Shown here: positions 8,602 through 17,288 of the stretch, one piece after another
How positions within the stretch are numbered: the first letter of the stretch is position 1
Layout of the letters: every line of letters begins with the position of its first letter
Source: Cryobacterium sp. M96
GTDB taxonomy: Bacteria > Actinomycetota > Actinomycetes > Actinomycetales > Microbacteriaceae
Direction: 5' to 3'
DNA: 64,000 nt
NCBI RefSeq assembly: GCF_002929845.1
Contig: NZ_PJJS01000045.1
Coordinates: 1 to 64,000, forward strand
Program-made: the position numbers and the translations under genes
Notes under the pieces: model-generated
What the model saw: the letters and a program-made list of their open reading frames with translations, nothing else
Database searches by the model: none
What the model was told of the DNA's origin: nothing

Positions 8602-9204
8602 GTGTCGGTCCGGGTTCTGGGCATCGATCCCGGGCTGACCCGCTGCGGCGTCGGAATCGTAGACGTCGCCGCCAACCGATCCGCGTCCCTGGTCGACGTG
8701 ACCGTGCTGCGCAGCTCGCCGGACTTGCCGCTCGAGCAGAGGCTCCTGCTGATCAGCCGGGGCCTGGAAGACCTGCTCGACCGGCACAAGCCGGCGGTCG
8801 TCGCCATCGAGAGGGTGTTCGCTCAGGACAATGTCAGCACCGTGATGGGCACCGCCCAGCTGAGCGGCGTCGCGCTGCTCCTGGCCGCTCAGCGTGGGCT
8901 GACGGTCACCCTGCACACCCCGAGCGAGGTCAAGGCAGCCATCACCGGCTACGGGTCCGCCGACAAAGCCCAGGTCGGCGCCATGGTGGCGCGGGTGCTG
9001 GGCCTGGCCGAGGTGCCCAAGCCCGCGGATGCCGCGGACGCGCTGGCCATCGCGATCTGCCATGCCTGGCGCACCGGGGCGGCCGGCGGCACCCTGCCCA
9101 CCAGCGCCGACGTGGTCCCCGGCACCCTGACCCCGGCCCAGAAGGCGTGGCGCGCCGCCGAGCGCAGCGCAGTGTCGCCGGTGCCCCGTAGTCTGAAGCG
9201 GTGA
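8602..9204 (+). CDS. ruvC: Holliday junction endonuclease RuvC
   Basis: A 200-residue resolvase that cuts Holliday junctions in concert with RuvAB. The catalytic acidic residues are visible: Asp9 in [12 protein letters not shown], Glu in VAIERVF, and the DAADALAIA cluster. The length is slightly above the E. coli protein because of a C-terminal basic tail. GTG at 8602 follows the YebC stop by six bases, and its end overlaps ruvA by four bases (GTGA), showing translational coupling in the ruvCAB operon. Confidence 0.97.
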   Translation: MSVRVLGIDPGLTRCGVGIVDVAANRSASLVDVTVLRSSPDLPLEQRLLLISRGLEDLLDRHKPAVVAIERVFAQDNVSTVMGTAQLSGVALLLAAQRGLTVTLHTPSEVKAAITGYGSADKAQVGAMVARVLGLAEVPKPADAADALAIAICHAWRTGAAGGTLPTSADVVPGTLTPAQKAWRAAERSAVSPVPRSLKR

Positions 9205-9824
9205 TTGCTTCCGTTCGTGGCCTTGTCCTGTCTGCCGTGGGTTCCACGGCCGTGATCGAGGTCGGGGGAGTCGGTCTGGCCGTACAGGTCACCCCGGCCA
9301 CTGCGCTCTCCCTGCGCGTCGGCACGGAGGCCCGGCTTTCGACCACCCTTATCGTGCGCGAGGACTCGCTCACCCTCTTCGGATTCCCGTCCGCCGACGA
9401 ACTCGAGGTCTTCGAGCTTTTGGTCGGCGTCACCGGGGTCGGCCCGAAATCGGCCCTCGGCGTACTCGCGGTGCTCAGCCCCGTCCAGATCGCGCAGGCC
9501 GTCTCGGCAGAAGACGACGGCGCTTTCCGCAAGGTCAGCGGCATCGGCCCGAAAACGGCCAAACTGATCGTGCTCTCCCTGGCCGGCAAGGTGTTCGTGA
9601 CCGTCACGGCCGCGGCATCCGCCCGCCCGGAGCCCACCAGCGCGTCGGCGAACGTGCAGGCCGCCCTGATCGGGCTCGGCTGGTCGGAGAAGGTGGCCGC
9701 CGAGGCCGTCGACGAGACCCTCGCGGAGACCGTCGAACCCGGGCAGGTCGGCGTCGCAGCGCTCCTTCGCCTCGTACTCGTCAGGCTCGGCCCGGCCCAG
9801 CAGGCATCGGAGCGTCGCCCGTGA
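9201..9824 (+). CDS. ruvA: Holliday junction helicase subunit RuvA
   Basis: A 207-residue tetrameric junction-binding protein. Domain I begins [11 protein letters not shown]. The two helix-hairpin-helix motifs are [16 protein letters not shown] and [18 protein letters not shown]. The C-terminal RuvB-contact domain ends in [15 protein letters not shown] and later helices. It overlaps ruvC and ruvB by four bases each, so the three proteins are made together for branch migration and resolution. Confidence 0.97.
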   Translation: MIASVRGLVLSAVGSTAVIEVGGVGLAVQVTPATALSLRVGTEARLSTTLIVREDSLTLFGFPSADELEVFELLVGVTGVGPKSALGVLAVLSPVQIAQAVSAEDDGAFRKVSGIGPKTAKLIVLSLAGKVFVTVTAAASARPEPTSASANVQAALIGLGWSEKVAAEAVDETLAETVEPGQVGVAALLRLVLVRLGPAQQASERRP

Positions 9825-10888
9825 CCGGCGCACAGGGTCTGGCCGGAGATCCCGGCGTGGAGCTCACCAAGCCGGAACTCGGGGGCGACGCCGAACTCGC
9901 CTTCGAGGGTGCCCTCCGTCCGCGCAGCCTCGGCGAGTTCGTCGGCCAGCAGAAGGTTCGCGGGCAGCTGCAGCTGCTCCTGACCGCCGCTACCATGCAG
10001 AGCCGCACTCCCGACCACATCCTTCTGGCCGGCCCGCCCGGACTCGGCAAGACCACTTTGGCCATGATCATCGCCTACGAGGGCAACCGCCCGCTGCGGA
10101 TGTCCAGCGGCCCGGCCATCCAGCACGCCGGTGATCTGGCGGCGGTACTCTCCTCGCTGGTGCCCGGCGAGGTGCTGTTCATCGACGAGATCCACCGCAT
10201 GGCCCGCTCCGCCGAGGAGATGCTCTATCTGGCGATGGAGGACTTCCGCATCGACATCATGGTCGGCAAAGGCGCCGGCGCCACCTCGGTTCCCCTCGAC
10301 CTGGCACCGTTCACCCTGGTTGGCGCCACGACCCGGTCCGGACTGCTGCCCAACCCACTGCGCGACCGGTTCGGCTTCACCGCCCACCTCGAGTTCTACA
10401 CCGACGACGAACTCGAGCAGGTGCTCGGCCGGGCAGCCAAACTGCTCGACCTGTCGATCGACACGGCCGCCACCGCCGAGATCGCCGGTCGGTGCCGCGG
10501 CACGCCCAGAATCGCCAACCGCCTGCTCCGGCGGGTGCGGGACTACGCGCTGGTGCACGGTGGAGACGCCGATGTGGCCGCGGTGCACGCGGCTCTCGAG
10601 CTGTACGACGTCGACGCCATCGGGCTCGACCGGCTCGACCGGGAGGTGATGCGCATCATCCTGACCCGTTTTGGGGGAGGGCCGGTGGGTCTGAACACGC
10701 TCGCGGTGTCCGTGGGGGAGGAGTCCGAGACCATCGAGGCCGTCGTGGAGCCGTTCCTGGTGCGGATCGGCTTCCTGATGCGCACCCCGCGCGGCCGGGT
10801 GGCGACCGCGGAAGCGTGGCGGCATTTCGGCCTGACGGCGCCTCTGGTGGGCGGGCCGCCAATCCCTCTTATGCTGGATGACCTATAA
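9821..10888 (+). CDS. ruvB: Holliday junction branch migration ATPase RuvB
   Basis: A 355-residue AAA+ motor. The Walker A motif GPPGLGKTT is at 71-79, Walker B is LFIDEIHRM, sensor 1 is [10 protein letters not shown], and the C-terminal winged helix includes [12 protein letters not shown] and [19 protein letters not shown] at 9821 overlaps the end of ruvA by four bases. Its stop codon overlaps a perfect TATAAT that probably drives yajC, so the ruv and sec operons are separated by a promoter. Confidence 0.98.
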   Translation: MTGAQGLAGDPGVELTKPELGGDAELAFEGALRPRSLGEFVGQQKVRGQLQLLLTAATMQSRTPDHILLAGPPGLGKTTLAMIIAYEGNRPLRMSSGPAIQHAGDLAAVLSSLVPGEVLFIDEIHRMARSAEEMLYLAMEDFRIDIMVGKGAGATSVPLDLAPFTLVGATTRSGLLPNPLRDRFGFTAHLEFYTDDELEQVLGRAAKLLDLSIDTAATAEIAGRCRGTPRIANRLLRRVRDYALVHGGDADVAAVHAALELYDVDAIGLDRLDREVMRIILTRFGGGPVGLNTLAVSVGEESETIEAVVEPFLVRIGFLMRTPRGRVATAEAWRHFGLTAPLVGGPPIPLMLDDL

Positions 10889-10916
10889 TTCGAGTTGGTT
10901 CGCTTCGAACCACTCG
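10884..10916 (+). promoter_or_regulatory. Promoter -10 and leader hairpin of yajC-secDF
   Basis: TATAAT (10884-10889) overlaps the ruvB stop codon. Right after it, 10891-10902 and 10906-10916 form a stem of 11 pairs with one bulged T and a CTT loop. The hairpin would sit at the very 5' end of a leader of about 95 bases before yajC. No convincing -35 is seen. Confidence 0.5.
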
Positions 10917-10985
10917 TGCTGGTTCCCCCGAGCCAGACGCACAGACTTCGGCCCTCGCGCCGCAACCGGAAGGTCCCACAGTTTT

Positions 10986-11372
10986 ATGGATCCGTTGACT
11001 CTCGTCATGCTCGCCGTTCTCGCGGCGCTCGTGTTCTTCATGTTCCGCAACAGCCGCAAACGCCAGAAGGACCTCGCTGCCCTGCAGGCCCAGATGGTCG
11101 TCGGCGCCGAGGTCATGACCAACTTCGGCATGTACGGAACCATTCTCGCGATTGACGAGGAGGCGAACAAGGTTGCCCTCGAGATCGCTCCGGGAACCGT
11201 CGTGCAGCTGCACCGTCAGACCATCGCCCGCGTGGTGGAACCGATCGTGGCCGAGCCCGAAGATGAGGGCGTCGCCGAGCTGAACCAGGGCAGCGCCACC
11301 GTTATGGGCGAACCTGACTTCGGTCAGCGCGTCGCCGACACCGACGAAGAGCCTAAAAAGGGCGACGCCTAA
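10986..11372 (+). CDS. yajC: Preprotein translocase subunit YajC
   Basis: A 128-residue membrane protein that associates with SecDF at the Sec translocon. It has one N-terminal helix (about 3-20, LTLVMLAVLAALVFFMF), a short basic stretch NSRKRQK, then a cytoplasmic domain with GAEVMTNFGMYGTI, matching the YajC signature. ATG at 10986 is preferred because it places the helix at the N-terminus; the frame is open 36 codons upstream without homology. It heads the yajC-secD-secF unit, separated from secD by a strong hairpin. Confidence 0.92.
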   Translation: MDPLTLVMLAVLAALVFFMFRNSRKRQKDLAALQAQMVVGAEVMTNFGMYGTILAIDEEANKVALEIAPGTVVQLHRQTIARVVEPIVAEPEDEGVAELNQGSATVMGEPDFGQRVADTDEEPKKGDA

Positions 11373-11384
11373 CCAATCCCTCTC

Positions 11385-11410
11385 CATGCCCGCGCCTCGG
11401 CGCGGGCATG
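11385..11410 (+). other. Strong RNA hairpin between yajC and secD
   Basis: CATGCCCGCGCC (11385-11396) and GGCGCGGGCATG (11399-11410) are perfect complements separated by TC. There is no T-tract, so this is not a standard terminator. It may be a partial attenuator or an RNA processing/stability element that uncouples yajC from secDF levels (inference). Confidence 0.7.
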
Positions 11411-11439
11411 AGCATGAGCATAGAAAGCTGAGTTCTCTG

Positions 11440-13176
11440 GTGGCAAAGTCGTCTCCGGCCAAGAAGGCCTGGCGTTCCCTCACGTGGCTGGGTGTGATCA
11501 TCGTCGGCCTGATTGCGCTCAACACGGCCGGCGTGCTCACCGGCGGCGGATCCTGGACGCCCAAGCTGGCCCTGGACCTCGAGGGCGGCACGCAGATCAT
11601 CCTCGCGCCGAAGCTCGAGTCCGGGCAGTCCGTCTCCTCGGAGCAGCTCAACGAGGCCGTGAAGATCATTCGGCAGCGCATCGACTCGGCAGGCGTCTCC
11701 GAGGCGGAGATCAACACCCAGGGCGGCCAGAACATCGTCGTGTCCATTCCCGGCGTGCCGGACGACGCGACGATCAACCGAATCGAGTCCTCAGCCAAGC
11801 TCGAGTTCCGCCCGGTGCTCGTGGCCGGTGCCCCGTCCGCGGCCAGCGTCGGTGAAAACGTTGTCGGAGAGGACGGGGTCGCGACCCCGGTACCGACCCC
11901 CACGGTCGACCCGAGTCTGGAAAGCACCCCGACCGCGGTGCCCACCGACGGGAGCGACCTGAACTGGATCACCCCCGCGCTCCAGGCCCAGTACGAGGCC
12001 TTCGATTGCAGCAAGATCGATACCACCAATGTGGCACCGGCGGCGGAGCCGCTTGTCACCTGTGAGGCCGACGGCTCCATCAAGTACATCCTCGGCCCGG
12101 TCGAAGTCAGCGGCGAGAACGTCTCCGACGCGACCAACGGCCAGCAGACCACGCAGAGCGGCGCCACGACCGGTGAATGGGTCGTCAACATCACCTTCGA
12201 CGGAACCGGAACCAAGGCCTTCGCCGACGTCAGCACCCGGCTGAATGCGCTCACCGCAGCGCAGAACCAGTTCGCGATCGTGCTCGACGGCAACGTCATC
12301 TCGGCCCCGCGCACCCTGGCGGCCATCACCGACGGCAACGCGCAGATCAGCGGTGACTTCGACCAGGACTCGTCGAAGGCCCTCGCCGACCAGCTCAAGT
12401 TCGGCGCCCTGCCGATCAGCTTCACGGTGCAGAGCCAGGACACCATCTCGGCGACCCTGGGCTCGAGCCAGCTCACCGGCGGCCTGATCGCAGGCCTGAT
12501 CGGACTCGTACTGGTCGTGCTCTACTCGCTGATCCAGTATCGCCTGCTCGGCCTCGTCACCGTGGCGTCGCTCACGGTCGCCGCGATCATCACCTACCTG
12601 CTGATCACGATCCTGTCCTGGCGCGAGGGCTACCGGCTGTCGTTGGCCGGCGTCGCGGGTCTGATCGTCGCGATCGGCATCACCGCCGACTCCTTCATCG
12701 TCTACTTCGAGCGGGTGCGTGATGAGCTGCGGGACGGACGAGGGCTCGAATCCTCCGTCGAGGCCGGCTGGAAGCGCGCCCTGCGCACCATCCTCGCCTC
12801 CGACGCGGTCAACATCTTGGCCGCCGGCGTCCTGTTCATCGTCGCCGTCGGCAACGTCAAGGGCTTCGCCCTCACCCTGGGGCTGACCACCCTCGTCGAC
12901 GTGCTCGTGGTCATGCTCTTCACCCACCCGATGCTCCAGCTGCTGGCGCGCACGAAGTTCTTCAGCGACGGACACAAGTTCAGCGGCCTCGACCCGCGGG
13001 CCCTGGGCGCGACCTACCGCGGGCGGGCGAAATTCCGTCCCTCGGATGACCTCCCTTCCGCCAAACTGTCCTCGGCCAGCCGTGAGGCAGCCAAGCGCCA
13101 GACCATCGCCGAGCGCAAGGCGTCAGAACTCGTCGGTTCCAGTGCGGATCGAACGACCGACGGGAAGGATTCCTAA
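11440..13176 (+). CDS. secD: Protein translocase subunit SecD
   Basis: A 578-residue membrane protein that uses the proton gradient to help pull secreted proteins across the membrane. It has one N-terminal helix (about 14-34), a large extracytoplasmic part starting LALDLEGGTQI, with an acidic, proline-rich insert near 145-175, and five C-terminal helices containing GITADSFIVYFERVRDE. GTG at 11440, with AGAAAGCTGAG upstream, is chosen over an ATG at 11386 because that ATG lies inside the intergenic hairpin. The stop shares one base with the secF ATG (TAATG), as expected for stoichiometric SecDF. Confidence 0.95.
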   Translation: MAKSSPAKKAWRSLTWLGVIIVGLIALNTAGVLTGGGSWTPKLALDLEGGTQIILAPKLESGQSVSSEQLNEAVKIIRQRIDSAGVSEAEINTQGGQNIVVSIPGVPDDATINRIESSAKLEFRPVLVAGAPSAASVGENVVGEDGVATPVPTPTVDPSLESTPTAVPTDGSDLNWITPALQAQYEAFDCSKIDTTNVAPAAEPLVTCEADGSIKYILGPVEVSGENVSDATNGQQTTQSGATTGEWVVNITFDGTGTKAFADVSTRLNALTAAQNQFAIVLDGNVISAPRTLAAITDGNAQISGDFDQDSSKALADQLKFGALPISFTVQSQDTISATLGSSQLTGGLIAGLIGLVLVVLYSLIQYRLLGLVTVASLTVAAIITYLLITILSWREGYRLSLAGVAGLIVAIGITADSFIVYFERVRDELRDGRGLESSVEAGWKRALRTILASDAVNILAAGVLFIVAVGNVKGFALTLGLTTLVDVLVVMLFTHPMLQLLARTKFFSDGHKFSGLDPRALGATYRGRAKFRPSDDLPSAKLSSASREAAKRQTIAERKASELVGSSADRTTDGKDS

Positions 13177-14189
13177 TGGCTAGCTTTTCCCAGTTCGGCA
13201 ACGACCTGCACACCGGCAAGCGCTCGTTCGACATCGTCGGGCGGCGCAAGACCTGGTACCTGGTCGCGGTCGTGGCACTCTTCGTGGCCATCGTCGTTCC
13301 CCAGCTGCGTGGCGGCTTCGTCTTCGGCATCGAGTTCACGGGAGGCTCCGAGTTCAAGATCTCCCAGGTCGCCGACCAGGACCAGCGAGCTGCCGCCGAT
13401 GCCGTGACCGAGGTCGTCCCGTTGGCGACGCCCAGGGTGTCGAGCGTCAGCACCACCGGCATCCGCGTGCAGACCGACCAGCTCACCAGCGACGAGACTC
13501 GGGAGATTCGCGCCGCGCTGGCGGATGCCTACGCCGTGCCGATCGAGCAGGTCACCGCGTCCTTCATCGGTCCGGTCTGGGGCCAGGACATCACCGGCCA
13601 GGCCGTGCGCGGACTCCTCATCTTCCTCGTGCTCGCCGCCATCGGCATGGCACTGTACTTCCGCACCTGGAAGATGTCGGTCGCGGCCATGACCGCGCTG
13701 ATGCACGACCTCGTCATCACCGCCGGGATCTACGGCATCACCGGTTTCGAAATCACCCCGGCCGCCGTGATCGGATTTCTCACGATCCTCGGCTACTCGC
13801 TCTACGACACGGTCGTGGTCTTCGACAAGATCCGCGAGAACACCTCGGAGGCGGGCGCCGAGACGCGCACGTTGGCCGAATCCGTGAACCTGGCCGTCAA
13901 CCAGACCCTGGTGCGCTCGATCAACACCTCCGTCGTCGCGGTGCTGCCGGTCGCCTCGATCCTCTTCATCGGAACGCTCGTGCTCGGGGCAGGAACCCTT
14001 CGGGACATCTCGTTGGCACTTCTGATCGGCATCGTCGCCGGCGCCTACTCGACGATCTTCATCGCGTCGCCGCTGTACGCTCAAATCCGCTCCGCGGAGC
14101 CGGCCGTGCGCCGGGCCGACCAGAAGGTTCTCGCCCAGCGGGCGAAGGCCGGCCCCGCGCTGAAGGTGGCCGCCGAAGTCAGCACCTAG
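13176..14189 (+). CDS. secF: Protein translocase subunit SecF
   Basis: A 337-residue partner of SecD with an N-terminal helix at about 26-44, the extracytoplasmic start GIEFTGGSEFKI, and five C-terminal helices that include GYSLYDTVVVFDKIREN and the NQTLVRSINTS segment. Both are SecF signatures. Translation is coupled to secD by a one-base overlap. An inverted repeat without a T-tract follows 33 bases after the stop. Confidence 0.96.
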   Translation: MASFSQFGNDLHTGKRSFDIVGRRKTWYLVAVVALFVAIVVPQLRGGFVFGIEFTGGSEFKISQVADQDQRAAADAVTEVVPLATPRVSSVSTTGIRVQTDQLTSDETREIRAALADAYAVPIEQVTASFIGPVWGQDITGQAVRGLLIFLVLAAIGMALYFRTWKMSVAAMTALMHDLVITAGIYGITGFEITPAAVIGFLTILGYSLYDTVVVFDKIRENTSEAGAETRTLAESVNLAVNQTLVRSINTSVVAVLPVASILFIGTLVLGAGTLRDISLALLIGIVAGAYSTIFIASPLYAQIRSAEPAVRRADQKVLAQRAKAGPALKVAAEVST

Positions 14190-14221
14190 TCGGCCCCGAT
14201 CACCGCCGGAGGAGGCCCGCA

Positions 14222-14255
14222 CCCGAGCCGGAAGTGGTACCCGATCCGGCTCGGG
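14222..14255 (+). terminator. Possible terminator hairpin after secF
   Basis: CCCGAGCCGG (14222-14231) and CCGGCTCGGG (14246-14255) form a 10-bp stem with a 14-base loop. There is no T-tract, so termination is uncertain. It lies between secF and rel. Confidence 0.45.
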
Positions 14256-14292
14256 AGCAGTAATAATTGATCAAGCGGATGGAGGTGGCCAG

Positions 14293-16566
14293 ATGACCGA
14301 ACTGACGACTCCTCCTGCCTACCCGGCTCCGCTCCCGCCGGCATCCTTGCGGCGCCTCGTGCCTCGGATCTTTTCCCGGGCCCAGCCGGTCGGCGCGGTC
14401 GACACGCTGCTGAAGACCGTGCGGATGCACCATCCCAAGGTGGACCTCTCGATCATCGAGCGGGCCTACGTCACCGCGGAGCAGGCGCATGAGGGCCAGT
14501 TTCGCCGCAGCGGAGAGCCGTACGTCACACATCCGGTCGCGGTCGCGCAGATCCTGGCGGATCTGGGCATCGGCCCCAAGACCGTCTCGGCGGCACTGCT
14601 GCACGACACCGTGGAGGACACCGAGTACACTCTCGACCAGCTGCGGCACGATTTCGGCGACGAGATCACCATGCTGGTCGACGGCGTCACCAAGCTGGAC
14701 AAGGTCAAGTACGGCGACAGCACCCAGGCCGAGACCGTGCGCAAGATGATCGTGGCGATGTCTAAGGACATTCGTGTGCTGATCATCAAGCTCGCCGACC
14801 GGCTGCACAACGCGCGCACCTGGGGATTCGTGCCTGCCGAGTCCGCGGTTCGGAAGGCGACCGAGACGCTGGAGATTTACGCGCCGCTCGCGCATCGCCT
14901 GGGCATCCAGGCCATCAAGTGGGAGCTCGAAGACCTCTCGTTCGCGGTGCTGTACCCCAAGCTCTACGCCGAGATCGACAGTCTTGTCAAGCAGCGCACT
15001 CCGCAGCGCGAAGAGTTCGTGCAGCACGTCATCGACTCGATCGTCGACGACCTGAAGGCCGCCCGCATCCGGGGCAAGGTCGCCGGCCGGCCCAAGCAGT
15101 ACTATTCGATCTACCAGAAGATGGTCGTGCGCGGGCGCGAGTTCGACGACATCTACGACCTGGTCGGCATTCGAGTTCTCGTCAACTCGGTGCGGGACTG
15201 CTACGCGGTTCTCGGCGCAATCCACGCCCGGTGGACGCCGCTTCCCGGCCGGTTCAAGGACTACATCGCCACCCCCAAATTCAACCTGTACCAGTCGCTG
15301 CACACCACGGTTCTCGGCCCGAGCGGGCGCGCCGTGGAGATCCAGATCCGCACCCAGGAAATGCACCAGCGCGCCGAATTCGGCGTGGCCTCGCACTGGA
15401 AGTACAAGGAGCAGACCACCGGCAAGAGTTCCGGTCCGGGCCCGCAGAGCGACACCGACATGGCTTGGCTCGCCCACATCTCCGACTGGCAGGCCGAAAC
15501 GGCCGACCCGGGAGAGTTCCTCGACTCGCTGCGCTACGAGATCGGCGCCAAAGAGGTCTACGTCTTCACCCCCAAGGGCCGGGTGATCGGTCTGCCGGCC
15601 GACGCCACCCCGGTCGACTTCGCCTACGCCGTGCACACCGAGGTCGGCCATCGCACCATGGGCGCCAAGGTCAACGGGCGCCTCGTCCCGCTGGAGAGCC
15701 CTCTCGTCACCGGTGACGTCGTCGAGGTGTTCACGTCGAAGAATCCCGACTCCGGGCCGAGCAAGGACTGGCTGAACTTCGTCAAGAGCCCCAGGGCTCG
15801 CAACAAGATCCGCCAGTGGTTCACCAAGGAGCGCCGCGACGAGGCGATCGAGCAGGGCCGCGACGCCATCGCACGCGCTATGCGCAAGCAGAACCTGCCG
15901 CTGCAGAAACTGATGAACCAGGACTCCTTCGCCGAGGTTGCCGCGGTGATGAAGTATGAAGACGTCTCTGCGCTGTACGCCGCCGTCGGCGAGGGGCATG
16001 TGTCGACGCAGTCGGTGCTGGAGAAGGTGGTTGCCACCCTGCAGAGCGTCGAGGAGAGCGACGCCACGGACCTGCCGTTCGCGCCCCACGGCCGCACCCA
16101 GACGCTCCGCAACAGCGACTCGGGCATCCTCGTGCGCGGCGCCCCCGACATCCTGGTGAAGCTCGCCCGGTGCTGCACTCCCGTGCCGGGCGACAAAGTC
16201 GTGGGGTTTATCACGCGCGGCGCTGGGGTATCGGTGCACCAGGCATCCTGTCGCAACGTGCAGTCCCTGCTCAAGGAACCCGAGCGCATGATCGACGTCG
16301 ATTGGGCGCCCACTTCCAAGAGCCTGTTCCTGGTGCAGATCCAGATCGAGGCTCTCGACCGCTCCGGGCTGCTCTCCGACGTCACCCGGGTGCTGTCGGA
16401 GCATCACGTCAACATCCTGTCGGCGACGGTGCACACCTCCTCCGACCGACTCGCGATCAGCCGGTTCGTCTTCGAGATGGGCGACACCACGCACCTCGAT
16501 CGCGTGCTCAATGCGGTGCGCCGTATCGACGCCGTTTATGACGTCTATCGCGTCAACGAGGGCTGA
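14293..16566 (+). CDS. relA: Bifunctional (p)ppGpp synthetase/hydrolase Rel
   Basis: A 757-residue long RSH enzyme that makes and degrades (p)ppGpp in response to amino-acid starvation. The hydrolase HD domain keeps its metal ligands (THPVAVAQ, LLHDTVEDTE). The synthetase has RVLVNSVRDCYAVLG and the RFKD motif followed by NLYQSLHTTV. TGS (EVYVFTPKGRV), a zinc-finger-like CC motif (LARCCTPVPGD) and a C-terminal ACT domain (DRSGLLSDVTRVL) complete the architecture. Both catalytic halves look intact, as in single-Rel actinobacteria. GGAGG before the ATG supports the start. Confidence 0.96.
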   Translation: MTELTTPPAYPAPLPPASLRRLVPRIFSRAQPVGAVDTLLKTVRMHHPKVDLSIIERAYVTAEQAHEGQFRRSGEPYVTHPVAVAQILADLGIGPKTVSAALLHDTVEDTEYTLDQLRHDFGDEITMLVDGVTKLDKVKYGDSTQAETVRKMIVAMSKDIRVLIIKLADRLHNARTWGFVPAESAVRKATETLEIYAPLAHRLGIQAIKWELEDLSFAVLYPKLYAEIDSLVKQRTPQREEFVQHVIDSIVDDLKAARIRGKVAGRPKQYYSIYQKMVVRGREFDDIYDLVGIRVLVNSVRDCYAVLGAIHARWTPLPGRFKDYIATPKFNLYQSLHTTVLGPSGRAVEIQIRTQEMHQRAEFGVASHWKYKEQTTGKSSGPGPQSDTDMAWLAHISDWQAETADPGEFLDSLRYEIGAKEVYVFTPKGRVIGLPADATPVDFAYAVHTEVGHRTMGAKVNGRLVPLESPLVTGDVVEVFTSKNPDSGPSKDWLNFVKSPRARNKIRQWFTKERRDEAIEQGRDAIARAMRKQNLPLQKLMNQDSFAEVAAVMKYEDVSALYAAVGEGHVSTQSVLEKVVATLQSVEESDATDLPFAPHGRTQTLRNSDSGILVRGAPDILVKLARCCTPVPGDKVVGFITRGAGVSVHQASCRNVQSLLKEPERMIDVDWAPTSKSLFLVQIQIEALDRSGLLSDVTRVLSEHHVNILSATVHTSSDRLAISRFVFEMGDTTHLDRVLNAVRRIDAVYDVYRVNEG

Positions 16567-16604
16567 GCGGCCATTCAGCTCGCATTGGCCTCCCGGTAGA
16601 GACA

Positions 16605-17198
16605 TCAGGTGGGGCGCGGATGCTCGTCGAGGTACCGTTGCACCTCCCGCAGTCGGGTGAGGGCCGGAGCCTTGAACGGCAGGTTGGGTGCCGCGCATAG
16701 GCGACTCGCCGGGTCGGTGCTGGTGCAGCCGGCCAGGCGCAGCAGGGCGGCGATCAGGGCAACCCGGTCACCGTCGGTGGGCTCGTCGTGCCAGCGGACG
16801 AGGTCGACGGCGGTGCGCAGGGGCAGCGTGACCCGGAGGCCGGAGATCGCCTGAAGCTGGTCGGACGGGCAGCTCACCTCGCGGATCTGCATTCGGGGTG
16901 ACGGGACCAGTTTCATTCGGGCGGAACTCTGCACGCAGAAGTGGTGGCGGCGAGGTTCCGGCGCCAGACCGTAGATCCAGGCAGCGGTCATCCGCTCGGC
17001 GATGGCCCTTGGGGACGCAAGCAGCAACCCGACGGCTCGGGCGCGTCGCACCCGGTCATCGACCTCGTCGACCGGGCACCAAAAGTCGCCCAGGGTGAAG
17101 AGTTCCCCGTCGAGACGGGCGCCGCACAGCTCCGCAAGCGGCAGGTCCTGGGCAGAGAGCACCACGGGAAGGCGTGAGTTCATCGATTGTGGGTTCAT
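16605..17198 (-). CDS. Hypothetical protein, AbiEi antitoxin-like
   Basis: About 197 residues. The C-terminal part ISGLRVTLPLRTAVDLVRW resembles the region found in AbiEi-type antitoxin or winged-helix regulatory proteins of Actinobacteria, and a central AERMTAAWIYGLAP fits a helix-turn-helix-adjacent segment. No AbiEii nucleotidyltransferase toxin gene lies next to it, so a toxin-antitoxin role is not supported by context. Two in-frame ATGs (17198 and 17183) are both possible and neither has a strong ribosome binding site. It lies downstream of the DUF349 gene's terminator and is convergent with rel. Confidence 0.55.
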   Translation of the reverse strand: MNPQSMNSRLPVVLSAQDLPLAELCGARLDGELFTLGDFWCPVDEVDDRVRRARAVGLLLASPRAIAERMTAAWIYGLAPEPRRHHFCVQSSARMKLVPSPRMQIREVSCPSDQLQAISGLRVTLPLRTAVDLVRWHDEPTDGDRVALIAALLRLAGCTSTDPASRLCAAPNLPFKAPALTRLREVQRYLDEHPRPT

Positions 17199-17233
17199 CG
17201 ACTCAGCGTGCGCCGGGTGTGTTCTCCCGCCCA

Positions 17234-17266
17234 CAAAAAGCGGGGATCTGTGGACAGATCCCCGCT
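17234..17266 (-). terminator. Terminator of the DUF349 gene
   Basis: A 12-bp perfect stem (17239-17250 / 17255-17266) with a four-base loop, followed on the minus strand by five T residues (17238-17234). It ends the minus-strand transcript of the DUF349 gene. Confidence 0.85.
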
Positions 17267-17288
17267 GGTCGTGCTGTGGACGGCCGGG

